A stretch of 64,000 nucleotides of DNA. Origin: Branchiostoma floridae. Lineage: Eukaryota > Chordata > Leptocardii > Amphioxiformes > Branchiostomatidae. The stretch spans positions 14,766,265-14,830,264 of the forward strand of contig NC_049985.1 in assembly GCF_000003815.2 (NCBI RefSeq). Direction: 5' to 3'. Positions within the stretch are counted from its first letter, which is position 1. Each line of letters starts with the position of its first letter. The notes below the pieces were generated by a model. It saw only the letters and a list, made by a program, of their open reading frames with translations, searched no databases and was not told where the DNA came from. The position numbers were made by a program, and so were the translations under genes. Positions 21,401 through 31,900 of the stretch are shown here, in pieces.

Positions 21401-22403
21401 CTACATGAGACTGCAGTGTCCAAGGGGGACGTGGGCAAACGAAGAAGTGAGTGTTGAACAACATTGTTTTGTTTGAATGTTTTCTGAATCTGTACCTCCA
21501 ATGAAAATATAATTTGGAATGATTATCAACAGTTTCTGCAAATTGCTTATTAAGAAAATAATGAATACAAGAGAAAAAAAATTCTGTACAGACATTGATA
21601 TTGATTTTTATGTATGATTGTTACAGTAGAACAATGTACTGTAACTTTGCATAATATTGTTTGTCTGGGATAGCTCTGCAACTTACTACATGTAGATGAT
21701 TTGTTTTGGACTTAGGCAGTGGTCATGTACAGTTTAGTTTACCAAGCAAAATTAAACAAGAAAGATTTAGATAAATGTAACAGAAATGGTACAAAGTAAT
21801 GTTGCAGAATGGAAAAATTCTTTATACACATGATGTAGACATTTTTCCAACTGTAACATTGGTTTGTCTGATCTGTTTTTCTGAACAGTTGTGACGCTGG
21901 TTGGACTTGGTATTGTAGCCTTCTTCTTCAGCCTGCTGCTGTCTATATTCAAGTCCAAGTACCACGGGTACCCCTACAGGTAGGGACTGTCTTGTGTTCA
22001 TACCATTTAGTACTGTTCTTCTATGATTGACAAAGTAGGCAAATACCATTCTTTGGAATGTAAAACTTGAATAAAAACTGTTCCCAACAGTTGTCCTGCT
22101 TTGTTAGATTTGGCATATATCTGTTGGCTTATAGTAATACAGTCATTACAGGGTACACATAGGCAGCAGACGCTTTAGATGTAATTGACATGGGCACATT
22201 TTACAAAGTAATGTCGATTTGTTCATAATTTAGTATTTGGGACAAATTTGCAACCTTGAATGTATAGTTAAACTTTAAACTTAAGAATGGCATAGCTTGT
22301 TATACCTGTTTGTACTACAGATGAATATAACATGTTATTCATGTGTTTTTAGCCCTACTAACTTGATACTTTGTTGTCCTCTTCCAGTTTCCTCATCAAG
22401 TAG
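15450..22403 (+). CDS. MAGT1/TUSC3: OST3/OST6 family oligosaccharyltransferase subunit (MAGT1/TUSC3), first exon missing
   Basis: Thioredoxin-like ER membrane subunit of the STT3B-type oligosaccharyltransferase; the family assists N-glycosylation of cysteine-containing sites and has been linked to Mg2+ transport. Exons: 15450-15619, 16203-16320, 16576-16658, 16840-16897, 18537-18677, 19110-19199, then either 19439-19505 or 20067-20130, then 21372-21446, 21889-21979 and 22388-22403. With the second alternative this encodes 301 residues, matching TUSC3 from NLLAEKV onward. Visible signs are RMNGDKFR, the redox motif CTVC (exon pair 15619/16203), [49 protein letters not shown] and four membrane segments. 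The start at 15450 follows a strong pyrimidine tract ending CCCAG; an alternative acceptor at 15387 adds acidic residues unlike the family. The signal-peptide exon is not seen. Confidence 0.93.
16930..18045. repeat. Probable dispersed element in intron 4 of the OST3/6 gene
   Basis: The left side has GGGGACCTCATACCTCCATG. The right side has an ACAGACAGAGACAC stretch, then an ACCTCC...CATGGAGGTAA hairpin ending at about 18045. The microsatellite plus ACCTCC hairpin end recurs at 47019-47085 and at both ends of 51829-52743. Ends are approximate. Confidence 0.45.
19439..19505 (+). CDS. OST3/6 gene, alternative exon 7a
   Basis: 67-nt exon between acceptor TTCCCGTAG and donor GTATCC. It encodes [20 protein letters not shown] then VL, the loop before membrane segment 3. 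It enters in phase 0 and leaves in phase 1, so it joins exon 8 (21372) correctly. Reading on past the donor meets TAG within three codons. It is a diverged duplicate of exon 7b with the same GTATCCTT donor context. Residues SSEF replace the conserved SSQA. Confidence 0.8.
20067..20130 (+). CDS. OST3/6 gene, alternative exon 7b (canonical)
   Basis: 64-nt exon between acceptor TTCCACAG and donor GTATCC. It encodes [20 protein letters not shown] then L, which matches the conserved [10 protein letters not shown] of the family. Same phases as 7a (0 in, 1 out). Including both exons adds 131 nt and breaks the frame, so the two should be mutually exclusive. Confidence 0.88.
20285..20948. repeat. Possible inverted-repeat element in the intron after exon 7b
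   Basis: GCACACCCCAGTT near 20285 has its complement AACTGGGGTGTGC at about 20932-20944, enclosing about 660 bp unlike the surrounding intron. No target duplication was identified. Confidence 0.4.
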
Positions 22404-23235
22404 AAGACAACAAACTGGTAGTAAAGCTGTTTTTGGGAGACACTTAAAGTTTATGTTTGCATGAGGATTCCTTAACTCAGTAAACAATGTCATGGACTGT
22501 AGGGATTGTTCAGACTTTTAATTCAGACATTTCTTCTTTATACATGTAACTACTAAGAGTAAATGTAATGTATGGTGTAAAAGCTGTGATGGTCTTTAGC
22601 ATATTTACAGACTCAAATACATATTTTGGCACTACAAATGTACAATATGTACATTGAATTGAAATTGTATGTGTAGATCATGTTAAAACATTGCCCAGGA
22701 TCCGGAATTGTTCTATTTGTCAACAGATGCACATGTTGATCACTTACTGTAGCTACAGTCTTTCTTACATAATAAGTAACAGAGAACAACAAATAGAAAG
22801 TACATTTGTACCAAACCGCCCTAGTGGCGACATGTCGTCCCTGGTTAAATAAATAGAATGAAATGAAATGAAATTAATTTTGTAGGTCTTGGTGTTGAAG
22901 CTGCTCTGGATGAATTGCAAGACTTAAAAGCACAAAAACATGACAAAGTTGTAGTATGGATACAGTCATGGAATAAATGTTACCAAATTCACTGGGCTCC
23001 TGGAGTTGTTTATGTGTTAGGTCATTTGGGTTATGGTTCTGCTGTGTTAACAATTCTTTTAACAACGTCAGTGAGTTGTATCATTTTACAGTTTCTTGTT
23101 CAAATGGTGTTGAAATGTGAGAAGACAACTAATATTCTCTGGCATTCATCGGCAAAAAAACATTTAGTGAAAGGGCTTGTACTACTCTAAAGTAGTCATT
23201 ATAAAAGTTCACCATTCTAACACCCGTTGTGATAA
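22404..23235. other. 3' untranslated/flanking region of the OST3/6 gene
   Basis: AATAAA at 22848-22853 is a plausible polyadenylation signal. About 22440-22700 has a diverged copy at about 60310-60540, so the segmental duplication starts within this gene's 3' region. The last bases before 23236 are the convergent 3' flank of the next gene. Confidence 0.6.
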
Positions 23236-25529
23236 CTAGGAAACGATGATGACAACATCTGAAGACGCCATCTCGTTGTCCTCAGCCTGACCCATCATGC
23301 TAACAGAGGAGGGGACTGTGGACCCAGCAAGGTCACATTCACTGTCAGACTCGTTATCTCCGAACTGCACGGCACATGTCATGTGGATAACATCATCCTC
23401 CTGCATCTCAGCCAGAGCTACAGCATGTCGGTGCTGCTTCTTTTCTTGGGCAGTGGCCTTCTCAGCATGGTGGCAGCAGCTTCCAGCCTTAGTATAGCTG
23501 TTGTACTGAGAGGTAGACTTGTGGCCGGAGCTTTCCTGGTTTGCTACACCTGCTGCATGGTCTCCAGATCCGTCATGGACACCTGCGGACTTCTTCCCAT
23601 CATCTCCATCCACCAAGGAGCCAGCACCACCCTTATATGCACCGTCCCCCATGTCTTCTGCCTCCCGACACACATGGCCCCTTGTGTCTACAGGAGGGGA
23701 AGACAAGAAGTCTGGCGCTTTCAGGGTGGACTGGATCTCCTCATGGTGGTTCTCTTCTGTGATGGTGGCATGGAGGTCTCCAGCATGGAGAGGGCTTTGT
23801 TTCTCCACAACCAGATCGTACTGTTGTACTGAAGCCGACATGTTTTCTGACTCCATCTCATCAATGCTGGAGTACAGGATGCCACCCTTGCCATGTGCAG
23901 AGCGATTGGGCTTCTTTTTGCTCTCCAACAGGTGGTTAGTGGCAGCTTCAGGCACCTCATCGGCAGCAGGTGTTGTAGGAGACATAGGCATGGAGCCCCC
24001 TGAGGTATCCTGTGGGTTCCTCACAGTTTCCAGTGGTGAAGGTGTAGAGTCATCAGACATGGAGCCCCCTGAGGTATCCTCTACTGTACTCACAGTTTCC
24101 AGTATGGAGGGCTCAGCGGCTGTCCTGTGGCACACCCCAGCCGGGGATGGTACAGCCTGATCATGTTCAGGCTCAATAATATCTCCTCCAGTGTTTGGTA
24201 AGGCTGTACATAGGCTCTGGTAGGTCTGAGGAAAGTAGAAGTGTTTGGATCAAGATATGTCGTTCCTGTTAAGATAAATTTTCGACAAATGATAAGATCT
24301 CGAACATTAGTTATTAGTTACTAGTTACTAGTATGCTGAAACGTCTTTAATCACTCAACTATTGTAAGCTAGAAAGCAATGTTCAAGACATTTGAATGTA
24401 GCAATAATACATAAAGTGCACCACATTGTTCCTAAAGATTGTAATATTTTGTCATTACTAGTAATCAATATTGTGATTCCCAAGATACACATTAAGTTAA
24501 ACTGTTCGACAGGTGTCATTGTTTAGGGATTTAACCGTAAAATGTAAAATGCTATATTCTTTACAGTAATTTACATTGGCAGAATATTCTATGATGAAAG
24601 AGTATTTCAAAAGTATTTTCTACTTAAGTGACTGGGTATGGACAAATGGGCCTCATCGTTTTGAAGTCATGTTTATGTAGTTTGTGTTTCTCGTTCTCCT
24701 CATCTGTTGTCGTAAATGTCTATCTGCTTTGCCCAATATGTTTGTTAAATGTTACACAAACAATCCCAAACCCTACAGTACTTCTAGGACCATAACTCAC
24801 CTCATACAGACCCAGACCAACGATGGTCACACCGCCGACTAGGAGCCCCATGTCGGCCGGACTGAGACCTTTCTGCCCGGTAGGTTTGTAGTGACCGTTC
24901 CGGACCGGATCGGTCAGCGGGCTGTGGCTGTCCTGGTGTAGGGAGTTCAGGAGAATTCCAGGCAGACCTGACAAAATGATTCATGCGTTGATATCAATTT
25001 TGGAATGGCTTGCGTCAGTAACATTAAGTGCTAGCTGTGGCGACTTTTGAAGGGCCTAATTTGCTTGTACATGTAGTCTTAACGTACGCGTTAGCCCCCA
25101 ATAAGTAAGACTTAGTATAATTTTTAAGGCTACAAGAAACATAAGCCTGCCAATAGTTGGCTAGAGTATGGCATACGATTCCCCAATATGTCCCTTCTAA
25201 CCTTGAGCCTTGAGTGTTTTCTATGCAAGACTTGCACAAGGCATTCTCTAATAATACGTTAAGAAGTTGTGGATCAAATTTCTCAACTTCGTTGTTGATT
25301 ACAACTTCTATAACTCGTCAGGTTGGAGCTATATTTCTGGTGGAACTGGTAGCAGATATAGGGCACAGTCCTGAAAAGAGACAGATGCTAACACTAAACA
25401 TTGGTGCAACATATAAAACTCACACACATAACTTAACGCACCTGCAGGCGGCTTTACCAGCTTAACCACACTGCGTCTCCCGCAAAGGGAAGCCACCAAA
25501 AAGAGAGCCGTCTTTCCAGCGGCTTGCAT
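23236..25529 (-). CDS. Unrecognised 414-residue protein: mitochondrial-type N terminus, one membrane segment, long polar tail
   Basis: Exons 25442-25529, 24801-24967 and 23236-24225 join in phase. The first ATG of the frame is at 25529. Residues 1-28 (MQAAGKTALFLVASLCGRRS onward) carry Lys/Arg and no acidic residue, as in mitochondrial presequences. Residues about 69-84 (MGLLVGGVTIVGLGLY) form one membrane segment. The remaining 330 residues are polar, rich in Ser, Thr, Glu, His and Gly, with repeated DTSGGSM blocks and a Cys/His patch (SCCHHAEK). The large last exon is highly conserved with the duplicate at 61040-62005. I do not recognise a family. The layout (presequence, membrane anchor, acidic tail) recalls vertebrate MGARP, but this is similarity of layout only. 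Confidence 0.75.
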
Positions 25530-26104
25530 CTTTCTTATCGTGCTGAATTCACGCACCAAAGAAGGCTTTTCACAGTTTTCCTCGCGAATCAAGATTTCTG
25601 AGTACGAACGGCAGTCTGTTTATCAACAGAGAAACTCGCGAAGTGTGGACAATTCATTGTGACGTTTTGTAGTTCTACGATTGTTTATGAATGAACACTT
25701 CCATATATGGTCAAGACGATTCCATTTGAAACGTTGAAGGGTGGGTCATATGTAGTACAAGAAAACTAATACTGAAACCCTTCACTATGACTTCTGTTTT
25801 AACCTTTGAAACGTTTTGTTTCTATAGACGACTTTTCTGGTAATATTTGGGTTTTCACAATTTCTTTACTATCCACCTTGCCGATCTTTTTCACTACTTG
25901 AAATGTAGCCTTATCTAAGTTGGTCAACATCGAGCGTTCTAGAACAAGGACTTTTAATGGTACCCGTACCCGACAATATCATTCGCATTTTGGTATGTCT
26001 CATCTACGACACTGACTAACTTAACGATCTCATATGACGTCGATGGTTGAAGGAACGTTTTAAACAGAGAGTAACCGAGTTAAGAAATGTGGTCTGAGTT
26101 CATA

Positions 26105-26370
26105 ATTGTGTTTGGCAACGGTGTCTAGTGCCAAGACAGATCCGTTTGACTGTGTGTGATAGTGTTCAGCACCAAGGACGGGTTCGTGTGCCACTGTGTG
26201 TGTGTGTGGTGTTAAGTATCGATGACAGGCATCCTCGCATGTGTGTGGACGGTATTCAGACCCAACGATATGTGTGTTTGATTTTGAGTGGATGATATTC
26301 AGTACCAAGGACAGGTGCATTCTTCGGTGTGGATGGTTTCAGCACTAAGGACAGTCGACAGTTCGCTTGT
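26105..26370. repeat. Degenerate minisatellite, roughly 55-60-bp unit
   Basis: The word TTCAGCACCAAGGACAGG, or variants of it, recurs about every 55-60 bases, each followed by a GTGTGTG-type stretch (near 26125, 26167, 26250, 26297 and 26337). Confidence 0.55.
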
Positions 26371-28404
26371 ATGTTCGTATAACTGACTACCGAACTCGAT
26401 ATCGTGAACTATGAATAAGCATTTTTTCAGTGACAGGCATATCTGCAATGGCTCCTTTATACCTTGGATCAAAAGCACGATTTAGCATCTCAGTAGAATT
26501 GCAAGCATATCTATCATAGCCGCTTCAAGTTTATGGATCAAAAGCGCCACCTATCAATCCTTACTAGAACTGCAACAGCTTGATGCAAGGTCAAGGCGCT
26601 GTCCTGTCGAAAGCGGTTTGATGTTTGTACATCTTCAGCGTTTTACAAACAAAAACGTATTTTATACCGACAACAGAAGAAGTGCTTATTAGGTTTAATG
26701 TATGGTATACCTTAATATGCACTTTCATATGTACTCGGATCAAGAGAATTCGTGTCCTGCGACTCCGCTGTAGTTACTATCGGTGGAAACTTCCCTTCCT
26801 TCCCGGTGGCGGTTTGGTCAAATGCACATGCTATCAAAGATAGATGAATTGTCAGCCAGCCAGCAAGATCCCGAATGATAAATTTCCTCAAATTCGTCAC
26901 CTACATGTATAGTGTGATTTATTCATGCATTATATCCTGCATGCAGCAAGTCGGAAGAAAAAAAACGATGTTGACGGCGATTGGTCCAAAAAATGCATCG
27001 ACCAATCAGCATGGACTAATGTTGCTCTGTGGAAATACAGCTCCGATGTACCAAATATCTAGCTACTGGTTTGCCTATACTTAAATTCCAATTTTTTTTT
27101 TCTCATCGGTCATATTTGCCACTTATAATCCCGCTTACTGCATACATGTACGCTCGGAAAACATGACAATACTCCTGCAGAGATATTTTTTCCGCATAGC
27201 GGCACGCTTTTCATAGACTTTTTGGCCTACGCAAACCGCTAAACGCATAGCAATGAAAATGCCGATATGCCATACATTTCATGGTTTAAAACTAATAAGA
27301 TAGAATCAGTGCGACCTAAAGACGTAAGTTACATTTATTAATATCTGGTGACTCACTGAATAGCGGCACATAATATTGCAAATGAAGATGTAAATTCGAC
27401 GCTGTGTGAAAACAGCGCTTTATAAGCTATTGCACCAGCAACTTAGAACATTAAAAAATCTTCTTCGTCTCTTTTCATGTCTGTAGACGCTCAACAGCTT
27501 TCTCTGCTTAGCGTTTAAGCAAGTACTATGAGGCTGTGTTCTTTCGAATTCTTAACAGGGTCAAGTTTGGAGTGAGGAACTTTCGTCTTCTGTTATCAAC
27601 ATCTGATCCTGTGATCCAACATGTGATCCAACTGATAACAAGATGTCTCCTCTTCTCAGAAGAACCATTGAATACTTGAGGAGCACGTTCCGTTCTGTTT
27701 AATACCTTTAATGTTCTCATTGTATCGAACACTGTTTCCCCCACATATCAATGCTTTGAGAAGCAAACTATAATTACTTTAATAGTGCGTGGGATCTTGA
27801 TGAGACCGCACGTATAGAGGAAGCGTTGGCAGAAAACTACCACATGAGTTTATAAATTCAGTTAAAAGCAGGAACAAAAGCGACTGTTCTTATGAAAGTA
27901 ACGAAGATATAGCGTGTGAGGTCATTAATACTTGCTGCCAATAACCAAGTCAAGTTTAACATTCAAAAGCAAATAATCGTCAAACGTGGTACCAAGGGGC
28001 TTTATGTTTAAGATCGATTCAACTTACGACAACAATATCTTATTACATCGTGCATATGGTTAATTGTTTCATGGCCCTTAACTCTTTAAAGATGGATCTG
28101 CGCCTGTTACACATATACAACAGAAAAGTTTTGATGATTAATGCATTTTGTCTACAATGGTCTCACCACTATACAAAGCCTATATTTAGAATTCAAGTTA
28201 TCTTGGCTATGTTTGTAGATTAAATATCCTTGATTAAATTAATTGATATACCAATAATGTTCCTTGTGAATTGTACGGAATAGTTGTATGGTGTACTCGT
28301 CTTTACGAATTATTCACCAAAGAAAGTTTTTGTCAAAAGTTACGTGATTTCATACTAATTGTAGAAACTGTTTTGATATACTTATGGTTTTTCAGTATAT
28401 AATC

Positions 28405-28447
28405 CATATATATATATATATATATATATGGATATATATATATATAT
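28405..28447. repeat. TA microsatellite with palindromic ATCCATATA/TATGGAT core
   Basis: Alternating TA run flanked by ATCCATAT and ATATGGAT. It can form a cruciform. Confidence 0.8.
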
Positions 28448-28933
28448 CACCGTATAATCGATATCTATATGTATTTTCCATGTTGCTATCTTAAGACGTT
28501 ATTTTTTACATTTAAATGTCAAAGACATTTTTCAGATCAGATTCAATTAAGATTTATGACACAGAATAATCTTGGATTATGTAATATGACACACAAAGTA
28601 ATCAAAAGAAACTACCCTAAAATAAAATTGATATTGCTATTATTGTGCAGCATGTATCTAGGCGTGAATTATATACAACGTTATGTATTACAATACTGAA
28701 TGCGAACTTTCTTAACACGAAAACAGTGCGACGAACCTTTGCCAAAAAAATATGAAGGAAAAATACAAACACTACCTTACTATTTTTACCGCTAAGATAC
28801 AACCATTTTCCAAAGAAGTAAAAGGGATTAGTCGTGAGTATAGCTTTGGAACTTTCCCACTCATTACAAAACAAACAAGCAATTAAAATGTTGGGGAAAC
28901 CAAAAGCTCCGCTGCAGAAGTAATGAAGTCATC

Positions 28934-31900
28934 TTAGTATTTCTCGTCCGAGGCTGTATGCAGACTTGTGTAGGTGTTCTCATCCAGACTCGCCAGATCG
29001 ATGTAGTCCTAGGTGAGAGGGAAAAGGGACACATAGTGAAAGATGTCTGAGTACAATGAAACATGAACAAATTCAGACAAAGATCACGGTATTGCACCAG
29101 ATACACAATATTGAATTATGACAAACAAATAGATTTTCATACATAACAATTTTTGTAATTCTTGTCATTGGCTAAATTGCATTCTGTGTGGACTATCAGG
29201 TCACATACTGTCAATAGATATAGATTAATACAGTAAACCAATTTCTATAAAACCATTACATTAAAAAAAGGCTTAGCCTAGTTACTGTTGAAATCACTTT
29301 GAATGAATGAGAGGTTGTCCTCACATTTTCAGTCTCCATCAGTGAATCCAGACTCTGCTGGATCTTCGGGAACTCCGGTCTCCCAGCGGGATCAGCATCC
29401 CAACAGTTCATCATCAGGGAGTAGCTGTAGTATTTCAGTAAAAAAGTTAGGCAACATTGCCTTCTTAATTCAAACAGTGCGAGATATATATATTCCAAAT
29501 GCTACAGGGGTGTGCGTTTTTTCCTGAACAATCGAACATGTCAACCAGTATCTAGAAGATAAAGGACTTCATGCTCGGTCAACAACCTTCTGCCACTGTA
29601 TTTTTTTCGAAAAGTCAATTGATATATATCATTGATAAAGGAATTTTAAATGTTTACACTTTTCTATGACTTCTGCTCTAAACTACTATACTGCTATCAA
29701 TTAACAGTTCTTACTCACAGTTTGTCATCGCAGTGTTTTGGTTTGTCCATCTTGTATCCCTGCTGCACTCCGTCCATTACTTCTCGTTTGGACATACCAG
29801 GATACGGAGTGGCTCCTGAGGAAAACTACTTAAACTTACATTTGCAAAGTGTAATGGCCACAATTTATCAGCAAAGACCTGGTTAATTTTTCTAATGATA
29901 AATATTAAGTTCGTTACCTAAATTGTTAATATGGTTGGCAATATGTATGGCAATAACTTTGAATTGCATCATATAAACCCACCGAGAGTGACGATCTCCC
30001 AGAGCAGTACTCCGAAGGCCCAGACGTCCGTCTTGATGGTGTACTTCCGGTGGAAGAGCGACTCGGGGGCCATCCAGCGGATTGGCAGACGGGTCTGGGA
30101 ACGATTTTCATATATCAATTAAAGTTAAGTAGATATCAGTCTTGTCAAATTTACAAAGGTTACAATAAAACACGAAAACATATGCTTAACGAACTTGAAG
30201 TCTATCAAACTTGTAGATAATAGCTACCTTAGTTGTTCTCTCATACTCATCCCCTTCTCGTGAGAAGCCGAAGTCAGACACCTTACAGGTCTTATCTTCG
30301 GCAACCAACACGTTTCTTGTCGCCAGGTCACGATGGAGGATCTGCAATAGGAACTGCTACTTGAGTGTTGGACTAAACATTAATTTTTGGCTTAAGACTG
30401 GACTAAGTTTTTATGATACATGCGTCTGTATTAGAATACAGAACTAACTGAAGATGCTTCACCTTTTTGGAAGACAGAAAGGTCATCCCCTTGGCCACGT
30501 CCCAGGCGAACTTGGTGAGGTCTCGTGAGGAGAGGGACTTGCTGCCGCCATGTAAGTTCCCGTATGTTTGCTGGGTGCGGCTGGTACGGAGGTTGGACTG
30601 GAGACTCCCTCCGGACACGTACTCAAGCAGCAGGTAGAACGGCTCTAATGACATACAAACGGAAACATGCAATCGCTCAGCTCTCTATACAATTAAGTCT
30701 GTAAGATATGTGAGAGCGGACGTCGTAACACCCTGGCACATCATTAAAAGAAAATCATTCAACTAGAAAGGCCGACATTTGCTTAAGAGCAAATACAGCA
30801 TATTTCAGCCATACCCCTTCCCACGCAACATTGGACTGTTCCAAATCACCCCTGCGCAAAAATGGAACATCATCTTAACAGTACATTATCCCCCAAAGTG
30901 GACTGGTATTGTGAATTGATTCCAGGTAAAAACAGAGCTTGCTTCTATTTTTCAGAAAATGACAATAATCACACCTTCCATTCAGAAAATTTTCATCATG
31001 ACTGAAAATTGTTGAATGACTTCATGTAATGTCATTAACAATTTTCAGTACGATACCTAGGTGTCAGTTTAAAAAAGTATAAGCTCCTTGTGATGTTGGT
31101 ACATTTATTATTGCAGTGAACTTTTTTTATTCAAGTAGGGCATACGATTTAATAATTATCAAGCAGGTGCAGGTACTGTAGGAGCGTTTTTTTTCTTCAA
31201 GCTGTAAAACTGTTAAACTGTTTTACTTTGTATGCAATCAGCCATCAAGCCTATTCTTATTTTAGTTTAACAACTTCCTGCCAGACCCGGAAGATACGAT
31301 TGAACCTTGTTCGAGGATTTATTTTCGTCTGTCTGGTCAGTCTGTTCATACCCTGGCGCTGAGAGTGTTTTCTTGGGCTGAAACTCTGGCAGTTTAAAGT
31401 TACTTACAATTTAAATGTTCAAAGTTTATGTCAAACAACAACAGCACTAGGAACACATGCATTTGCTCTGGAGAAAATACAGCAGTTTTCGCAAGTTCCA
31501 GTCCAGTGATAGAAATGTGGCCACTATAGACAGGTGGTCACTATAGAGAAAATGCTGATCTATTGACTAGAGATCATTAATCATATAAACATTGCACAGG
31601 TAAGCCAATTGTTTAGATGTACAATTAAGTTCAAATAATTCTGAAGAGAAATATTGATGAGAAAATAATCATTCTCGCCACTGTCTAACTTATAATTACG
31701 TATCAAAACTAAACGCAGATTTTCTAACTAACGCACCTTTCGCCGACTTCATCAAAGGACCGCCGGCTATCAATCAAACACGGCTGTTGATTAGACTTAG
31801 AAGTTAGAGTTTCAAACAGTCATGTGCTGTGTGCCAGTTGACAGACAGCGAACTTCATGCTACGTGATGTTTTACATTGCTTGGACCTTCTTTCCTACAG

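Larger units (their letters stand above)
25530..28933. other. Intergenic region upstream of the 414-residue gene and 3' of the receptor kinase
   Basis: No exon was recognised. About 25530-25680 should hold the promoter of the 414-residue gene. 26105-26370 is a degenerate minisatellite, and 28405-28447 a TA microsatellite. The rest is AT-rich with no obvious structure. Confidence 0.5.

Noticed and set aside
23519-24160. 213-codon plus-strand open frame
   Set aside because: It is antisense to the last exon of the 414-residue gene. The minus-strand frame has matching splice sites and a conserved duplicate.
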